Notes: a model not told the origin generated them from the sequence alone. A stretch of DNA of 64,000 nt from Planctomycetaceae bacterium (GCA_020638975.1 JACKHN010000035.1:1-64000), one strand, 5' to 3'; positions 8,295-18,231 are shown, numbered from the stretch's first letter. Made by a program: numbers and translations.

Positions 8295-9704
8295 ATGAGT
8301 GACTCGGAGGCCAGTGATCCCTTGGAAGTCGAGAAGCCCCAGACCGCCGGAATCCCCTTGCTCGGGTCTGAAGACTGGTGGGCAATCTGGATTGGTGGCG
8401 CGTTGCTTGGCTTGTGCTTGCTGGCCGTTGTCTTGGCCGGGGTCAGTGCCGATGGTTCAAGATCTAACCCCCTCAAGCCATGGCTCACTAAACCCGGATC
8501 GTGGTCGTCAAATCCGCTCGATTCGCTCTTTGTCGAAGGCAAGCCGAACGCGATTCCTGGACTTTTCGGCGTTTTGGTGGTGTCGACGGTGGCATTCGGC
8601 ATCGGGGCTGTGGCGATGGGGAAGAAGTTCACTTCTTTCGCTGTGGGATTTTGTTTTGTGTTCCTGCTCGCGGTGCTGGCGTACATCCTCGCAGGGCAAA
8701 ATGTCATCAAGAGCTACAATCTCGAGTATGCGATGTGGGCGCTGGCGATGGGGCTGTTGGTCAGCAACACGATTGGAACTCCCGATTGGGTCAAGCCGGC
8801 AGCACGTACCGAGTTCTTCATCAAGACGGGGCTGGTTCTGCTTGGTGCCGAAGTCCTCTTCAATCGCCTGCTGACTCTCGGTGTTCCAGGCATATTCGTC
8901 GCGTGGGTCGTGACGCCCATCGTACTCGTTACGACGTTTTGGTTTGGACAGAAGATTCTTCGAATCGATTCCCCTTCACTAAACATGGTCATCTCGGCGG
9001 ATATGTCCGTGTGCGGCGTGTCCGCCGCGATTGCGACGGCCGCCGCTTGCAAGGCAAAGAAGGAAGAGTTGTCCCTGGCGATCGGCATGTCACTTTCGTT
9101 TACCGTTGTGATGATGGTCTTGATGCCGGTCGCGATAAAGGCGATGGGGATCAGCCAAGTCCTGGGTGGTGCATGGATGGGGGGAACCATCGACGCGACG
9201 GGCGCGGTGGCTGCTGCAGGATCGATGTTGGGAGAAGAGGCATTGCAGGTCGCAGCGACCGTCAAGATGATTCAGAACATTCTGATCGGCGTTGTGGCCT
9301 TCTTCGTCGCTGTGTTTTGGGTCGTCTACATCGAGCGGGAAAAGGACGGTCCAAAGCCGAAAGTGAGCGAGATTTGGAAACGCTTTCCGAAGTTTATTTT
9401 GGGGTTTATAGTGGCTTCGATCTTGTTCTCTTGGCTCTATGGCGCGGTCGAGGGTGGCCCTGCGTTGGTGGATGCCGTAATCGATGGAAGTACAAAGACG
9501 CTACGGGGTTGGTTCTTCTGCCTAGCGTTCGTGAGCATTGGACTGGAGACGAACTTCAAGGAGTTAGCCAAGTACTTCAAGGGCGGCAAGCCGTTGATTT
9601 TGTATGTCGTCGGTCAATCGTTCAACTTATGCCTGACGCTGTTCATGGCTTGGCTAATGTTCGAGAAGGTTTTCCCACAAGCCGCTGCGACGCTTGGGAA
9701 GTAG
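8295..9704 (+). CDS. YeiH-family (UPF0324) membrane transporter
   Basis: Polytopic inner-membrane protein of 469 residues with about 11 hydrophobic segments. It carries the family hallmarks: NTIGTPDWVKPAARTEFFIK followed by GLVLLGAEVLF, the central SADMSVCGVSAAIATAAACKAKK, and the late GLETNFKEL. Members are often annotated as putative sulfate exporters; the substrate is unproven. This copy is longer than the usual 340 residues because of an extra N-terminal part with two or three additional hydrophobic segments. The start is supported by GAGGAA about 7 bases upstream. A small membrane protein gene follows after 9 bp and is probably co-transcribed. Confidence 0.85.
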   Translation: MSDSEASDPLEVEKPQTAGIPLLGSEDWWAIWIGGALLGLCLLAVVLAGVSADGSRSNPLKPWLTKPGSWSSNPLDSLFVEGKPNAIPGLFGVLVVSTVAFGIGAVAMGKKFTSFAVGFCFVFLLAVLAYILAGQNVIKSYNLEYAMWALAMGLLVSNTIGTPDWVKPAARTEFFIKTGLVLLGAEVLFNRLLTLGVPGIFVAWVVTPIVLVTTFWFGQKILRIDSPSLNMVISADMSVCGVSAAIATAAACKAKKEELSLAIGMSLSFTVVMMVLMPVAIKAMGISQVLGGAWMGGTIDATGAVAAAGSMLGEEALQVAATVKMIQNILIGVVAFFVAVFWVVYIEREKDGPKPKVSEIWKRFPKFILGFIVASILFSWLYGAVEGGPALVDAVIDGSTKTLRGWFFCLAFVSIGLETNFKELAKYFKGGKPLILYVVGQSFNLCLTLFMAWLMFEKVFPQAAATLGK

Positions 9705-9713
9705 CTTGATTAT

Positions 9714-9959
9714 ATGTCCCGCAAGACTCGCATCGCCGGATGGGGAAAACTTTCACTCGCGTTGATGGCGATCGTGATCCTGTGGGGTGTGGTATTGCCG
9801 CGGCTCGAACGATCTTCAGAAGTTCAAGCTCGCATCAAGCACCTCGACAAGCATGGCATCGATCCTGCCGCGATGTTCTATACGGACCACGAAGGGATGA
9901 CTCGTTGGGAGGCGAACATCCACGAGGCGCAGCGTCGTGACCCCGCTGCCTTCTGGTAA
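9714..9959 (+). CDS. Small single-span membrane protein, unknown function
   Basis: 81 residues. A basic N-terminus (MSRKTRIAGWGK) precedes one hydrophobic helix (about residues 13-30). A charged soluble tail follows, containing KHGIDPAAMFYTDHEGMTRWE. No family is recognised. It starts 9 bp after the YeiH-family gene, so it is probably translated from the same transcript and may be an accessory of that transporter. It ends 6 bp from the convergent stop of the RND pump gene, leaving no space for a separate terminator. Confidence 0.65.
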   Translation: MSRKTRIAGWGKLSLALMAIVILWGVVLPRLERSSEVQARIKHLDKHGIDPAAMFYTDHEGMTRWEANIHEAQRRDPAAFW

Positions 9960-9965
9960 TCCAGA

Positions 9966-12900
9966 TTAGGCTGTCGCGGGAGAGGCAACACGTTTCACAA
10001 TCGTGTAAACGCACGGCACCAGGAACAGCGTTAGCACGGTCGATACCACCATCCCGCCGATCATCGCTCGCGCCAGTGGGATCATGGCTTCGCCGCCCGG
10101 TGCCAAGTGAATCGAGAGTGGTGCCATCGATGCGACGAGGGTCAGCGAGGTCATCAAAATCGGACGCAAGCGGACACTGGCTGCCGTCAGTGCAGCGTCG
10201 CGCACATCGTAGCCGCGCTCGCGCAGCTGATTCGCAAACTCGACAAGCAGGATGCTGTTGTTGACGACGACGCCGATCATCATCAACGTGCCCATCAGCG
10301 ACTGGATATTGAGCGTCGTGTTGGTCAGATACAGCATGGCCAGTACGCCGGACAATCCGAGTGGAACGGCCAGCATGATGATCAACGGATCGACGAACGA
10401 TTTAAACTGAGCAAGCATGACGAGATAGACGAGGATGATCGCTACGCCGATGCCGATGCCGAGCGACTTGGCGCTGCTCTTCATGGTCGTCACGGGACCG
10501 CTCAAAACCGCTGCCACGCCTGGCTCAAATTCCTTGTTGGCCTCCATATTGGCGATCACTCGCTCGACATCGGCAGCGACCGAGCCGACGTCGCGACCGA
10601 CAACGTTGACGTACACGTCATTCACGCGTGCGATGTTGTAATGCTTGATCTCTCCGGGGATGTTCACGCGATTGATCGTCGCCACATTCGATAGTGGAAC
10701 GGTAACCGGGCCGTTCGGACCGTCAATCGAGAGCGGCAGATTGCGAAGATCGTCCAAGGAACTCAGTTCGTTGTTCTCGTACTGCACCCCCATAAAGAAG
10801 TCTGTGCCGCCTGGATCCACCCAAATCGTTGACGAGTAGGCGATGCTGGAACCGTATGCCGTCAGAATCGACTGAGCCACGTCTTCTTGACTGAGTCCCA
10901 GGAAGCGAGCCTTCGTACGATCCACTTTGATATCGAGTTGTGGATAGTCCAGCGCTTGGGCGATTTGCACATCGGCGGTGCCGGGGATCTGGCTGACAAG
11001 TTCAGCGATCCTTTCGGCCGCCACACGACACTGCTCCAATGATCCTGCCGAAACTTGCACGTTGATCGGAGTCGGAGCACCTTCGTTTAACGCAGCATTC
11101 ACGATACTGCCGGAAGTGAAAAGGAACTGCTCGCGAGGGAATCGCTCTGCAAACAAGGCTCGCAATCGTCCAACATATTCGTCGGAACTTGTCGAACGAC
11201 CGCGTTGGGCTAAATTAACAACGAGAAACGCAGTGTCCGGTCCGGAATTGGGGCTGAGGATCGTCGAGAATCCCGCTCCCTTACCCACCGGCAAGCCAAT
11301 GTTCGAGATAATCGCGTCAATCTCGTCGGCCGGGATGACTTCCTTGATCGTGTCTTCGATCTTTGCGACGAGTGTCTCGGTGTCTTCGAGGCGAGTGCCA
11401 GGAATAGTCTTCAAGCGAACCTCGAACGAACCAGCATCAACGCTGGGGAAGAGTTCGGTGCCGATGCGAGGCAAGAGTAATACCGACGCACCGACAAGCA
11501 CAAGCGTGACAAGCACGACGAGCCAACGCATTTTGAGGATGACCGCAAGCGTACCGGCATAAAGTCCACGAGGCTCCTCGTAGGACGGACTCTCAGTCCG
11601 TCCCTCACTCTGTTCTCGAGCGGGTGAGTCAAGGGCGGAGTGAGAGTCCGGCCTACGTTTCAAGAATCTCGCGCAGTACGCCGGCACCACGGTCATGGCA
11701 ACAAAGTAGGAGGCACCGATCGTCATCGTGGCCGCTGCGGAAAGAGGTTCGAACAGGAACCTAATCATTCCGGTCAAGAACACCACGGGGACGAAGACAG
11801 CCAGCGTGGTCACCGTGCCCGCGAGAACAGCGCCAGCCACTTCGTTGGCGCCATCGCGCGCGGCATCGACCGAGGTCTTTCCCATCCGCAAGTGCCGCAC
11901 GATGTTTTCGACGATCACGATTCCGGCATCAACAACCGTCCCGACTGCCAACGCGATTCCACCGAGCGTCATAACGTTCAGCGTTTGGCCCGTAAAGAAA
12001 AACGCGAGCGCTCCGACAAGGATCGACAGCAAGATCGTGGCGACAACGATCAACGCGGGTTTAATCTGCCGCAAGAAGGCGATCACGACAATCGCGACCA
12101 GCAGTCCGCCCAGCCCGACCTCGTACATCAAGTTACGCATGGCGTTGCGAATGTAGGACGACTGGTCGCTGACCAAGGCAACCTCTGCCGCGTCGGGAAT
12201 ATCGCCGCGTTCTTTCATCTTGGGGATCTCGGTGGCGATGCCTTCGTAGATGCGGTCGACGCAAGCAATCGTATTCTCGCCGGGTTCGCGTAATAACGGG
12301 CAGTAGACGCTGCGGCTGCCATTCACGCGGACGATGTTGTACTGAAGCGCCGCGTCGTCTTTCGCATAGCCAACGTCGCGGATGAAGATCGGTCGACCAT
12401 CACGAACCGCGATCGGCACGCTGTCGATGTCGTCGGTCGTGAGCAGCGTGTTGATGGGGTGGACTTGATATTCCGCTTCACCAAGCTTAACCGCTCCAGC
12501 CGCCATGACCAGGTTCGAGTCGCGCAGCGCCGTGACGACATCTCGCGCGCTCAATCCGAACGATTGGAGCTTGAGTGGATCGACGTAGATCATCATCTGG
12601 CGGAACTTGCCGCCGAAGGGATGCGGAATTTGCACACCCTTCAGGCCGCCCATTTTGTTACGCACGGCATAGTAGCCGATCGTATACAGCTCTTTCTCAC
12701 TGAGCCCTTCGCCGGAAATCGCGGCGAGCACCACGGGCAAGTTGGCGGGTTCGCTGCGCAGTGTGAACGGAAACTCCATCCCGGGCGGCAAGTGGAACAT
12801 GTCGCTGGCTTCGAGATTCACAATGTCATTCATCGCCGAACTGGGATTGGTGCCCGGCTGGAAGAAGATCTTGATCATCGCCCCGCCCGGCATCGTCCGT

Positions 12901-13145
12901 GATTCCTGATGCTCGATGCGACCGGCCAAAGTCAGCGCCCGCTCGACACGCGACGTAACACTCTTCTCCATTTCGCCGGTGGGAAGCCCTGGGTAGGAGA
13001 AGTAGCTGACGACAACAGGCTTCTTGAAATCCGGCAGAATGTCAATCGGAAACAGTGGCACCACCGCCGCACCCAGCAGACAGAGCCCAATGGCCAGAGC
13101 GACAACTGCATACGAGTTGCGCAGTGCAAAGCGAACGAGAAACAT
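9966..13145 (-). CDS. RND efflux pump, AcrB/MdtB-like
   Basis: Inner-membrane proton-driven efflux pump of 1,059 residues, the usual RND length. It shows LFPIDILPDFKKPVVVSYF after TM1, a TM4 segment with GGIALAVGTVVDAGIVIVEN carrying relay acids, and the conserved late GVVVNNSILLVEFANQLRERG motif. Overall it resembles the drug/organic-solute branch more than the CusA branch, but some features are shared, so the substrate is open. The adaptor gene ends 6 bp upstream, so the two are one operon. A palindromic element is inserted in frame at 11579-11657, adding a polar stretch (SHSALDSPAREQSEGRTES) between TM6 and TM7, a loop that tolerates length changes. Confidence 0.92.
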   Translation of the reverse strand: MFLVRFALRNSYAVVALAIGLCLLGAAVVPLFPIDILPDFKKPVVVSYFSYPGLPTGEMEKSVTSRVERALTLAGRIEHQESRTMPGGAMIKIFFQPGTNPSSAMNDIVNLEASDMFHLPPGMEFPFTLRSEPANLPVVLAAISGEGLSEKELYTIGYYAVRNKMGGLKGVQIPHPFGGKFRQMMIYVDPLKLQSFGLSARDVVTALRDSNLVMAAGAVKLGEAEYQVHPINTLLTTDDIDSVPIAVRDGRPIFIRDVGYAKDDAALQYNIVRVNGSRSVYCPLLREPGENTIACVDRIYEGIATEIPKMKERGDIPDAAEVALVSDQSSYIRNAMRNLMYEVGLGGLLVAIVVIAFLRQIKPALIVVATILLSILVGALAFFFTGQTLNVMTLGGIALAVGTVVDAGIVIVENIVRHLRMGKTSVDAARDGANEVAGAVLAGTVTTLAVFVPVVFLTGMIRFLFEPLSAAATMTIGASYFVAMTVVPAYCARFLKRRPDSHSALDSPAREQSEGRTESPSYEEPRGLYAGTLAVILKMRWLVVLVTLVLVGASVLLLPRIGTELFPSVDAGSFEVRLKTIPGTRLEDTETLVAKIEDTIKEVIPADEIDAIISNIGLPVGKGAGFSTILSPNSGPDTAFLVVNLAQRGRSTSSDEYVGRLRALFAERFPREQFLFTSGSIVNAALNEGAPTPINVQVSAGSLEQCRVAAERIAELVSQIPGTADVQIAQALDYPQLDIKVDRTKARFLGLSQEDVAQSILTAYGSSIAYSSTIWVDPGGTDFFMGVQYENNELSSLDDLRNLPLSIDGPNGPVTVPLSNVATINRVNIPGEIKHYNIARVNDVYVNVVGRDVGSVAADVERVIANMEANKEFEPGVAAVLSGPVTTMKSSAKSLGIGIGVAIILVYLVMLAQFKSFVDPLIIMLAVPLGLSGVLAMLYLTNTTLNIQSLMGTLMMIGVVVNNSILLVEFANQLRERGYDVRDAALTAASVRLRPILMTSLTLVASMAPLSIHLAPGGEAMIPLARAMIGGMVVSTVLTLFLVPCVYTIVKRVASPATA
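11579..11657. repeat. In-frame palindromic repeat within RND gene
   Basis: The left arm (11579-11604) contains cgtaggacggactctcagtc. The right arm (11633-11657) is its near-complement, ending in gagagtccggcctacg. Together they form a hairpin of about 25 bp with a 28-bp loop. The sequence is read through in frame by the pump gene. It differs in sequence from the two intergenic repeat families in this window. Confidence 0.7.
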
Positions 13146-13151
13146 TTCTAA

Positions 13152-14474
13152 TTACCCTTCGACGTTGACTCTTTGCCCAGCGGACAGTCGATACAGCAGA
13201 GGACCGACAACACGCTCGCGTCCCGTCAAGCCCGAAGTGATTTCAATTTGCAGTCCGTCGTCCATTCCGGTTGCGACATCGACGACCTGGATTATTCCTT
13301 CGCCGTCGACGACATAGACGTAGCTGCGTCCTTTCTCGTCGTAACGAACTGCCGACGCGGGCAGGGCGACTTGGTCGGCCTTGGTGTCGAGCAGGATCGT
13401 GGCTTGTCCAAACATGCCCGGAATCAGACGTCCGCCATCATTTGGTAAGTCGATCTCGACCAACATGGTGCGAGTGCCCTGGTCCAATCCGCCTGCCAGC
13501 CGCGCGATTGCCCCCGAGAACGTTTCGCCGGGCAATGCCTGCAAAGTGATGCTTGCAGAATCCCCGATATTGGCCAACGGAGCATCGCGTTCCGGCACCG
13601 AGACACGGACGCGGACCTTGTGCATTTGAGCCACGACGAACAGCGGTTCTGTCACCGAGCTATTCTGCGAGTTCCGCACCAGATCGCCGAGTTCGACATT
13701 TCGCGCGACAACAACTCCGTCGAACGGGCTGCGTAGTTCGGTATAACTGAGCATCGCTTCGACTTCAGCTAGCCGCATCTTGCCGACTTCAACATCGGCT
13801 TTGGCTGCCAGCAGGTCGGCTTCGGCGGCTGTCTGCTGAGCCTTGGCGACGTCGACTTGAGCGGCGGCGGCAGCGGTTGTCGCCGTGACAGCCGCCTTCG
13901 CAGCACGCGCGGCGTCGAGCCGATTCGTCGCCTCGTCCAGCAAGCGATCCGCGACCGCTCGTTGTTTCACCAAGTCAGCAATGCGTTGATGTTCGGCTTC
14001 GTCGGCCGTCAATTGAGCGTCTGCGCGTTGCTCGTCGGCTTGTGCCTGTTGTCGTGTTGCATCGGCTGCGATTAGGCGTGCTTTCGCAATCGTGACTTGC
14101 GCATCCGCTTGAGTCACGCCTGCTGTCAGCCGCATGAGTGCCGCCTCTTCGCGTCCGCGCTGAGCATTGATTTCGGGGGACTCGATAACCGCCAGCACGT
14201 CGTTCGCTTTGACTTTCGAACCGATATCGACATTCAATTTCACGACGTACCCCGAGACCTTGGCAAAGGATCGGGCTTCATGAAACGCGTGGACGGTGGC
14301 TGGCTGAGTCGAAGTTCTTTCGACCGTTTGGGTCTGAACTGGAATCGTCATCACCGAGCGTTTCACTACGGGATTCATCGGAGGCGCCTCGACCGTCATC
14401 TGCTCGCAACCCAACAGCGCAACGAGAAGGCCAAGGGGAGCCAAGGAGAAAGCGATAGTCGGTCGGCGGGGCAT
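13152..14474 (-). CDS. RND periplasmic adaptor lipoprotein (AcrA/MdtA type)
   Basis: Membrane-fusion partner of the downstream pump. The preferred ATG at 14474 gives a signal peptide ending LLVALLGC, a good lipobox, so the protein is probably lipid-anchored in the inner membrane; a TTG at 14480 would add two residues. Residues about 60-100 form the first lipoyl half (SGYVVKLNVDIGSKVKANDV). A long Ala/Gln/Asp-rich coiled-coil hairpin follows (about 100-230), then the second lipoyl half (LRSPFDGVVVARNVELGDLV) and the beta-barrel and membrane-proximal domains. About 440 residues is at the longer end of the family. The TolC-type gene on the other strand, 272 bp away, completes the tripartite set. 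Confidence 0.9.
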   Translation of the reverse strand: MPRRPTIAFSLAPLGLLVALLGCEQMTVEAPPMNPVVKRSVMTIPVQTQTVERTSTQPATVHAFHEARSFAKVSGYVVKLNVDIGSKVKANDVLAVIESPEINAQRGREEAALMRLTAGVTQADAQVTIAKARLIAADATRQQAQADEQRADAQLTADEAEHQRIADLVKQRAVADRLLDEATNRLDAARAAKAAVTATTAAAAAQVDVAKAQQTAAEADLLAAKADVEVGKMRLAEVEAMLSYTELRSPFDGVVVARNVELGDLVRNSQNSSVTEPLFVVAQMHKVRVRVSVPERDAPLANIGDSASITLQALPGETFSGAIARLAGGLDQGTRTMLVEIDLPNDGGRLIPGMFGQATILLDTKADQVALPASAVRYDEKGRSYVYVVDGEGIIQVVDVATGMDDGLQIEITSGLTGRERVVGPLLYRLSAGQRVNVEG

Positions 14475-14746
14475 ACACAACTCTTTTCTATCTATACGGC
14501 CCAGGGCGTAGAGCTTTCCTAATCCATTCAGGGTAGTTCGCGCCTAGTGGCATCGCAAGGCAGTTTGCCGGTCCTGATGTCCGGTTGTACTCGTTATCAC
14601 GCCTGTACTTGCGCTTCCCGAACTTCTGGTTTTGGCGAGCGTTCTGGATCGAAGAAAGATACCGTAAGTCCGAGTTCTTCCTTCCGTAGGATCAACGCCG
14701 CTCCTAGGGACAGATTCAGTAAGTCGTCAATTGCCGGTAGACGCGT
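14475..14746. promoter_or_regulatory. Divergent promoter region of second RND system
   Basis: This 272-bp gap lies between the adaptor (minus) and TolC-type (plus) start codons, so it must hold both promoters and any shared operator. I see no strong palindrome or sigma-70 consensus, and no regulator gene is next to it. Confidence 0.4.
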
Positions 14747-16384
14747 ATGAAACGCCGCCATCGATCCTCGCCACTGAAAGGGCTACTCGCCGGAGCCTGT
14801 TGCTCGGTGGTTGCGACTTGGTTAGGGTGCGCCGGACGACAGCTAGCCGAACCGACTCCAACGAGCGTCAGCGTCGAGTTGCCCGCACGAACACAACTTA
14901 ATCGACTACCAGCTCTGACGAATACGTCAACAGCCACTCCCATTCGATTAGTCGCGTTAGAAGAAGTACCGGCGCCACAGCGATTGGTGCCTACCGCAGA
15001 CCCGACGTTGGACAGTTCGTCCGCGGCCAGTTTACGACCTCGTAGCGTGGCCGAAGCTCTCGGGCGCGGCAGCGTCGAGGAGATTGCGTCCGATGGCACA
15101 CCAACAATGCAGCTTGATTTGACCTCGACGCTATCGATGGTGTCCGGGCAGAATCCGGCGGTTGCTCATGCCGCAGCTCGGTACGAGGAAGCGTACGCGA
15201 GCCTGTCGGCGGCGAAGGTTCTCTGGGTTCCATCGATTCGGGCGGGGGTTAGCTATAACCATCACGACGGGAATCTCCAAGCGTCCGATGGTTCGATTAT
15301 CAACGTCAATCGGTCGTCGTTGCAGGGCGGACTGGGGATTGGGGCTGTTGGTGCCGGAACCAACACAGTACCAGGCGTCGTGGCGCAGTTCCATGCCGCG
15401 GACGCCATCTTTCAGCCGCGTATCCGCGGAGATGCGGCCTCGGCTCGCAGCCATGCCATTAGCGCGGCTGTCAACGATGCACTGCTCGATGGAGCTTTGG
15501 CCTACTTGGAATTGCTCCGGGCCGAGCAACTGCGAGCCGTAGCGAATGAAACGCTTGCCAATGCTCAGCAACTCGCGGAACTGACTACTCAGTTCGCCGA
15601 TGCGGGACAGGGCCCTCAAGCGGATGCCGACCGTGCCAAGACCGAAGCGGCGATACGAAAGAACGACGCGGCTCGCGCCGAGGAAGACATCGATGTCGCC
15701 AATGCTCGACTTGTGGAAGTACTCAGCGCCGACCCATACACTCGAATCATCCCCACCGAACCCACCGTAGTACCGTTTCACTTGATCGATCCCGATCAGG
15801 GCTGCGGCGAGTTGTTGGCGATTGGTCTGTCGAATCGCCCCGAGTTGGGCGCGGCCCGTCACCTCGTTGACGAGGCAGTGCATCGATACGAGCGAGAGCG
15901 GTACGCTCCGTTGCTGCCGAGCGTTCTATTGGGGATGAGTGATGGTTCCTTTGGAGGCGGGTTAGGCAGCAACGTCGGCAATTCGGGCCAACGTTTCGAC
16001 TTCGACGCCGTTGCGTTTTGGGAGTTGCGGAATTTCGGATTCGGCGAACGTGCGGCCCGTGACGAACAGTGGTCGGTCTACGAGCAACGCCAATTGGAAG
16101 AAGTCCGCTTAATGGATCAGGTCGCTCGCGAAATCAACGTCGCACACGCTCAAGTTCGCTCGCGGAAGGGCCAGATCGCTGTTGCCGAAAATGCCGTCAA
16201 GTTTGCGACCGAGTCGTACGACCGCAATACGACGCGGGTGAAGGAAGGCATCGGGCTTCCCATCGAAACGCTGCAGGCTATCCAGGCCCTTGATCAAGCT
16301 CGTCGCGAGTACGTCCGAACGGTTGTGGACTACAACGCGGCACAGTTCCGCTTGCACCGGGCCGTCGGTTGGACCATTCAGTAG
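14747..16384 (+). CDS. TolC-family outer-membrane efflux lipoprotein
   Basis: Outer-membrane channel of 545 residues, probably for the divergent adaptor/pump pair. The signal peptide ends SVVATWLGC, a lipobox. A Pro/Thr-rich region (about residues 30-110) is unusually long for the family and explains the extra length. Two outer-membrane efflux repeats follow: the first from about residue 125 (QNPAVAHAAARYEEAYASLS), the second from about 360 (NRPELGAARHLVDEAVHRYE), each ending in a long coiled coil. The start has only a weak GGTAG-like site. The family is clear; pairing with the neighbouring pump is inferred from position. Confidence 0.88.
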   Translation: MKRRHRSSPLKGLLAGACCSVVATWLGCAGRQLAEPTPTSVSVELPARTQLNRLPALTNTSTATPIRLVALEEVPAPQRLVPTADPTLDSSSAASLRPRSVAEALGRGSVEEIASDGTPTMQLDLTSTLSMVSGQNPAVAHAAARYEEAYASLSAAKVLWVPSIRAGVSYNHHDGNLQASDGSIINVNRSSLQGGLGIGAVGAGTNTVPGVVAQFHAADAIFQPRIRGDAASARSHAISAAVNDALLDGALAYLELLRAEQLRAVANETLANAQQLAELTTQFADAGQGPQADADRAKTEAAIRKNDAARAEEDIDVANARLVEVLSADPYTRIIPTEPTVVPFHLIDPDQGCGELLAIGLSNRPELGAARHLVDEAVHRYERERYAPLLPSVLLGMSDGSFGGGLGSNVGNSGQRFDFDAVAFWELRNFGFGERAARDEQWSVYEQRQLEEVRLMDQVAREINVAHAQVRSRKGQIAVAENAVKFATESYDRNTTRVKEGIGLPIETLQAIQALDQARREYVRTVVDYNAAQFRLHRAVGWTIQ

Positions 16385-16728
16385 CTCGTGCTGCTGCGAG
16401 CGCCAGCGCCGTTTCCCCGTGTATTGCTATCAAAGTTGATTGAGAACTCAATCGCGCCCTAACCGGTAAATTTTACCCGTACATCCGGTGATGACGATTG
16501 TCGCAATTATGCGGGCGATCCCGCGACGAAATCGCGTTGGCATGTTCAATCTTAACGCTTCTTACGGACTCACCGTTCCGACTGAAATAAAGACTAACAA
16601 ACTCACAACCGTTGCGCGGGGCAGAATTGTCATGGTTCCTACCGCAAGCAACGGAAGAAACAGCGAAACCTCTAACGGCGACGCACACCGCGCCGATTCA
16701 TCACACGTTTGCTCACGGAGGAGCGAGA
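16385..16728. other. Intergenic region before porin gene, 344 bp
   Basis: No gene is seen. The region contains a short GC hairpin right after the TolC-type stop (gctcg...cgagc), a perfect inverted repeat at 16438-16453, and then AT-richer sequence that probably holds the porin promoter. The upstream in-frame ATG at 16612 lacks a ribosome site, and the residues it would add do not look like a signal peptide. Confidence 0.5.
16438..16453. promoter_or_regulatory. Perfect inverted repeat, possible operator
   Basis: GATTGAG-AA-CTCAATC, two perfect 7-bp half sites around two bases, about 290 bp before the porin start. It has no T-run, so it is not a typical terminator. It could bind a dimeric regulator; this is inference from symmetry alone. 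Confidence 0.35.
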
Positions 16729-18231
16729 ATGCGATTTACCAATTATCTACGAGGCTTCGCGGCGACGTGCGTCGCGCTGGGGGCCTCGATCTTGTCAGCG
16801 CAGCAGTCGACCGAAGATTACTATCGCGACCTGCAACAACGAATCTCCTCGCAAGAGGCAAGGCTCCTGCAACTCGAACAGAGTCGATTACCATCGATTC
16901 AAAACGTTTCGACCAACAACACGTTTCTTGAAAGTCGTGTTGCGGAACTTGAAGAGATCATCGCCGGAATCGGAAAGGACACACCTGCCAACGGAAAGCC
17001 GACGCAAAAGTGGTCGGGTCGTGTGCATTACGATTACTGGGTATTCCCCCACGCGGATGCCCTGCCAAACGCGCTCGACGACGACGCCTTCAACGGCAGC
17101 CCGTCTGGCAATGGTAATCCAGCGACAGGCCCTCGTGATTTTAATGGCTTCCGTCGCTTGCGGTTTGGTGTCTCAGGTGATGTTACAGACACCATGCTCT
17201 ATAAGATCGAAATGGAGTTCGCAAATCCGTCGGAACTCGCATTCAAAGATGCTTTCCTCGGCTGGCAGCAACTACCCTACCTGCAAACGGTATTGCTTGG
17301 AAATCAAAAGCGACCTTACGGTTTGGACCATCTGAACAGCAGTCGCTACAACGTCTTCATGGAACGCCCATTCCACGTCGAAGCGATCAACCAAGATGCC
17401 CGACGAATCGGCTTGGCATCGTATGGAGTAACCGACGACGAGCGTTGGAATTGGCGTTACGGTTACTTCCTGTTGGACGATCTCGCGAAGGTTGGTGGGC
17501 AGTACACGGACAACTATCAATCAGAAGTTGCAGGACGCTTGGCGAACACAATTTGGTATGACGAAAGCTCTGATGGGCGAGGTTACGCTCACTGGGCGGT
17601 TTCGGGCTCGGCTGCCTTTCCGGGAGGTGGACCCGACGCACGGTTCACGACGCGACCGGAAGCTCGCACGAACGGAAAGTGGATTGATACGGGTGCCATC
17701 GCTGGCGGTAATCGATATCAGTTGTTAGGGCTCGAAGGTGTCGTGAATGTCGGCCCGCTCCAAGTCGTTGGTGAATATCAAACGATAAACGTTGAACGAA
17801 CCGCAGGCTTCGGGCCGGACCTTACTTTCGACGGGTACTATGTTTATGCCTCGTACTGGCTGACAGGCGAGCATACTCCTTGGGAGCGAGATTCCGGCAC
17901 CATCGGCCGTACGAAACCGTTCGAGAATTTCTTCCTCGTCAACAAATGCTGTGGCGGTCAGGGTGGCGGTTGGGGTGCATGGCAAGTGGCGGGGCGCTAC
18001 TCCCACGGAGACTTCACCAACGACAACATCTTCGGTGGCGTTGGCGACAGCTTCACCTTGGGCTTGAACTGGTGGTGGACGCCTTATAGCCGCATGCAGT
18101 TCAACTACATCCATGGCAGCATTGACCAGCGGGCGGCTGTTGGAGGCGTGCCAATCGGCAGCACCGCCGGCGCACTACCAACGAGCGGCGACTACGACAT
18201 CTTCGGCACCCGGTTCATGGTGGACTTCTAA
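16729..18231 (+). CDS. Porin, phosphate-selective OprP/OprO-like
   Basis: Outer-membrane beta-barrel of about 500 residues. The start at 16729 is chosen because GGAGG lies 7 bases upstream and the protein then begins with a signal peptide (MRFTNYLRGFAATCVALGAS) cleaved near LSAQQ. Residues about 22-75 form a short coiled coil (QQRISSQEARLLQLEQ), as in many porins that trimerise or anchor periplasmically. The rest is barrel-like with family features: FRRLRFGVSGDVTDTMLYKIEMEF, LGNQKRPYGLDHLNSSR, and a C-terminal FGTRFMVDF ending in Phe. OprP relatives pass phosphate or other anions; selectivity here is unknown. The Cys-rich gene follows after 34 bp. Confidence 0.88.
   Translation: MRFTNYLRGFAATCVALGASILSAQQSTEDYYRDLQQRISSQEARLLQLEQSRLPSIQNVSTNNTFLESRVAELEEIIAGIGKDTPANGKPTQKWSGRVHYDYWVFPHADALPNALDDDAFNGSPSGNGNPATGPRDFNGFRRLRFGVSGDVTDTMLYKIEMEFANPSELAFKDAFLGWQQLPYLQTVLLGNQKRPYGLDHLNSSRYNVFMERPFHVEAINQDARRIGLASYGVTDDERWNWRYGYFLLDDLAKVGGQYTDNYQSEVAGRLANTIWYDESSDGRGYAHWAVSGSAAFPGGGPDARFTTRPEARTNGKWIDTGAIAGGNRYQLLGLEGVVNVGPLQVVGEYQTINVERTAGFGPDLTFDGYYVYASYWLTGEHTPWERDSGTIGRTKPFENFFLVNKCCGGQGGGWGAWQVAGRYSHGDFTNDNIFGGVGDSFTLGLNWWWTPYSRMQFNYIHGSIDQRAAVGGVPIGSTAGALPTSGDYDIFGTRFMVDF

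Noticed and set aside
8501..9709. 402-codon plus-strand frame overlapping the YeiH-family gene
   Set aside because: Out-of-frame shadow with Arg/Gly-rich translation; the overlapping frame carries the family motifs and TM segments.
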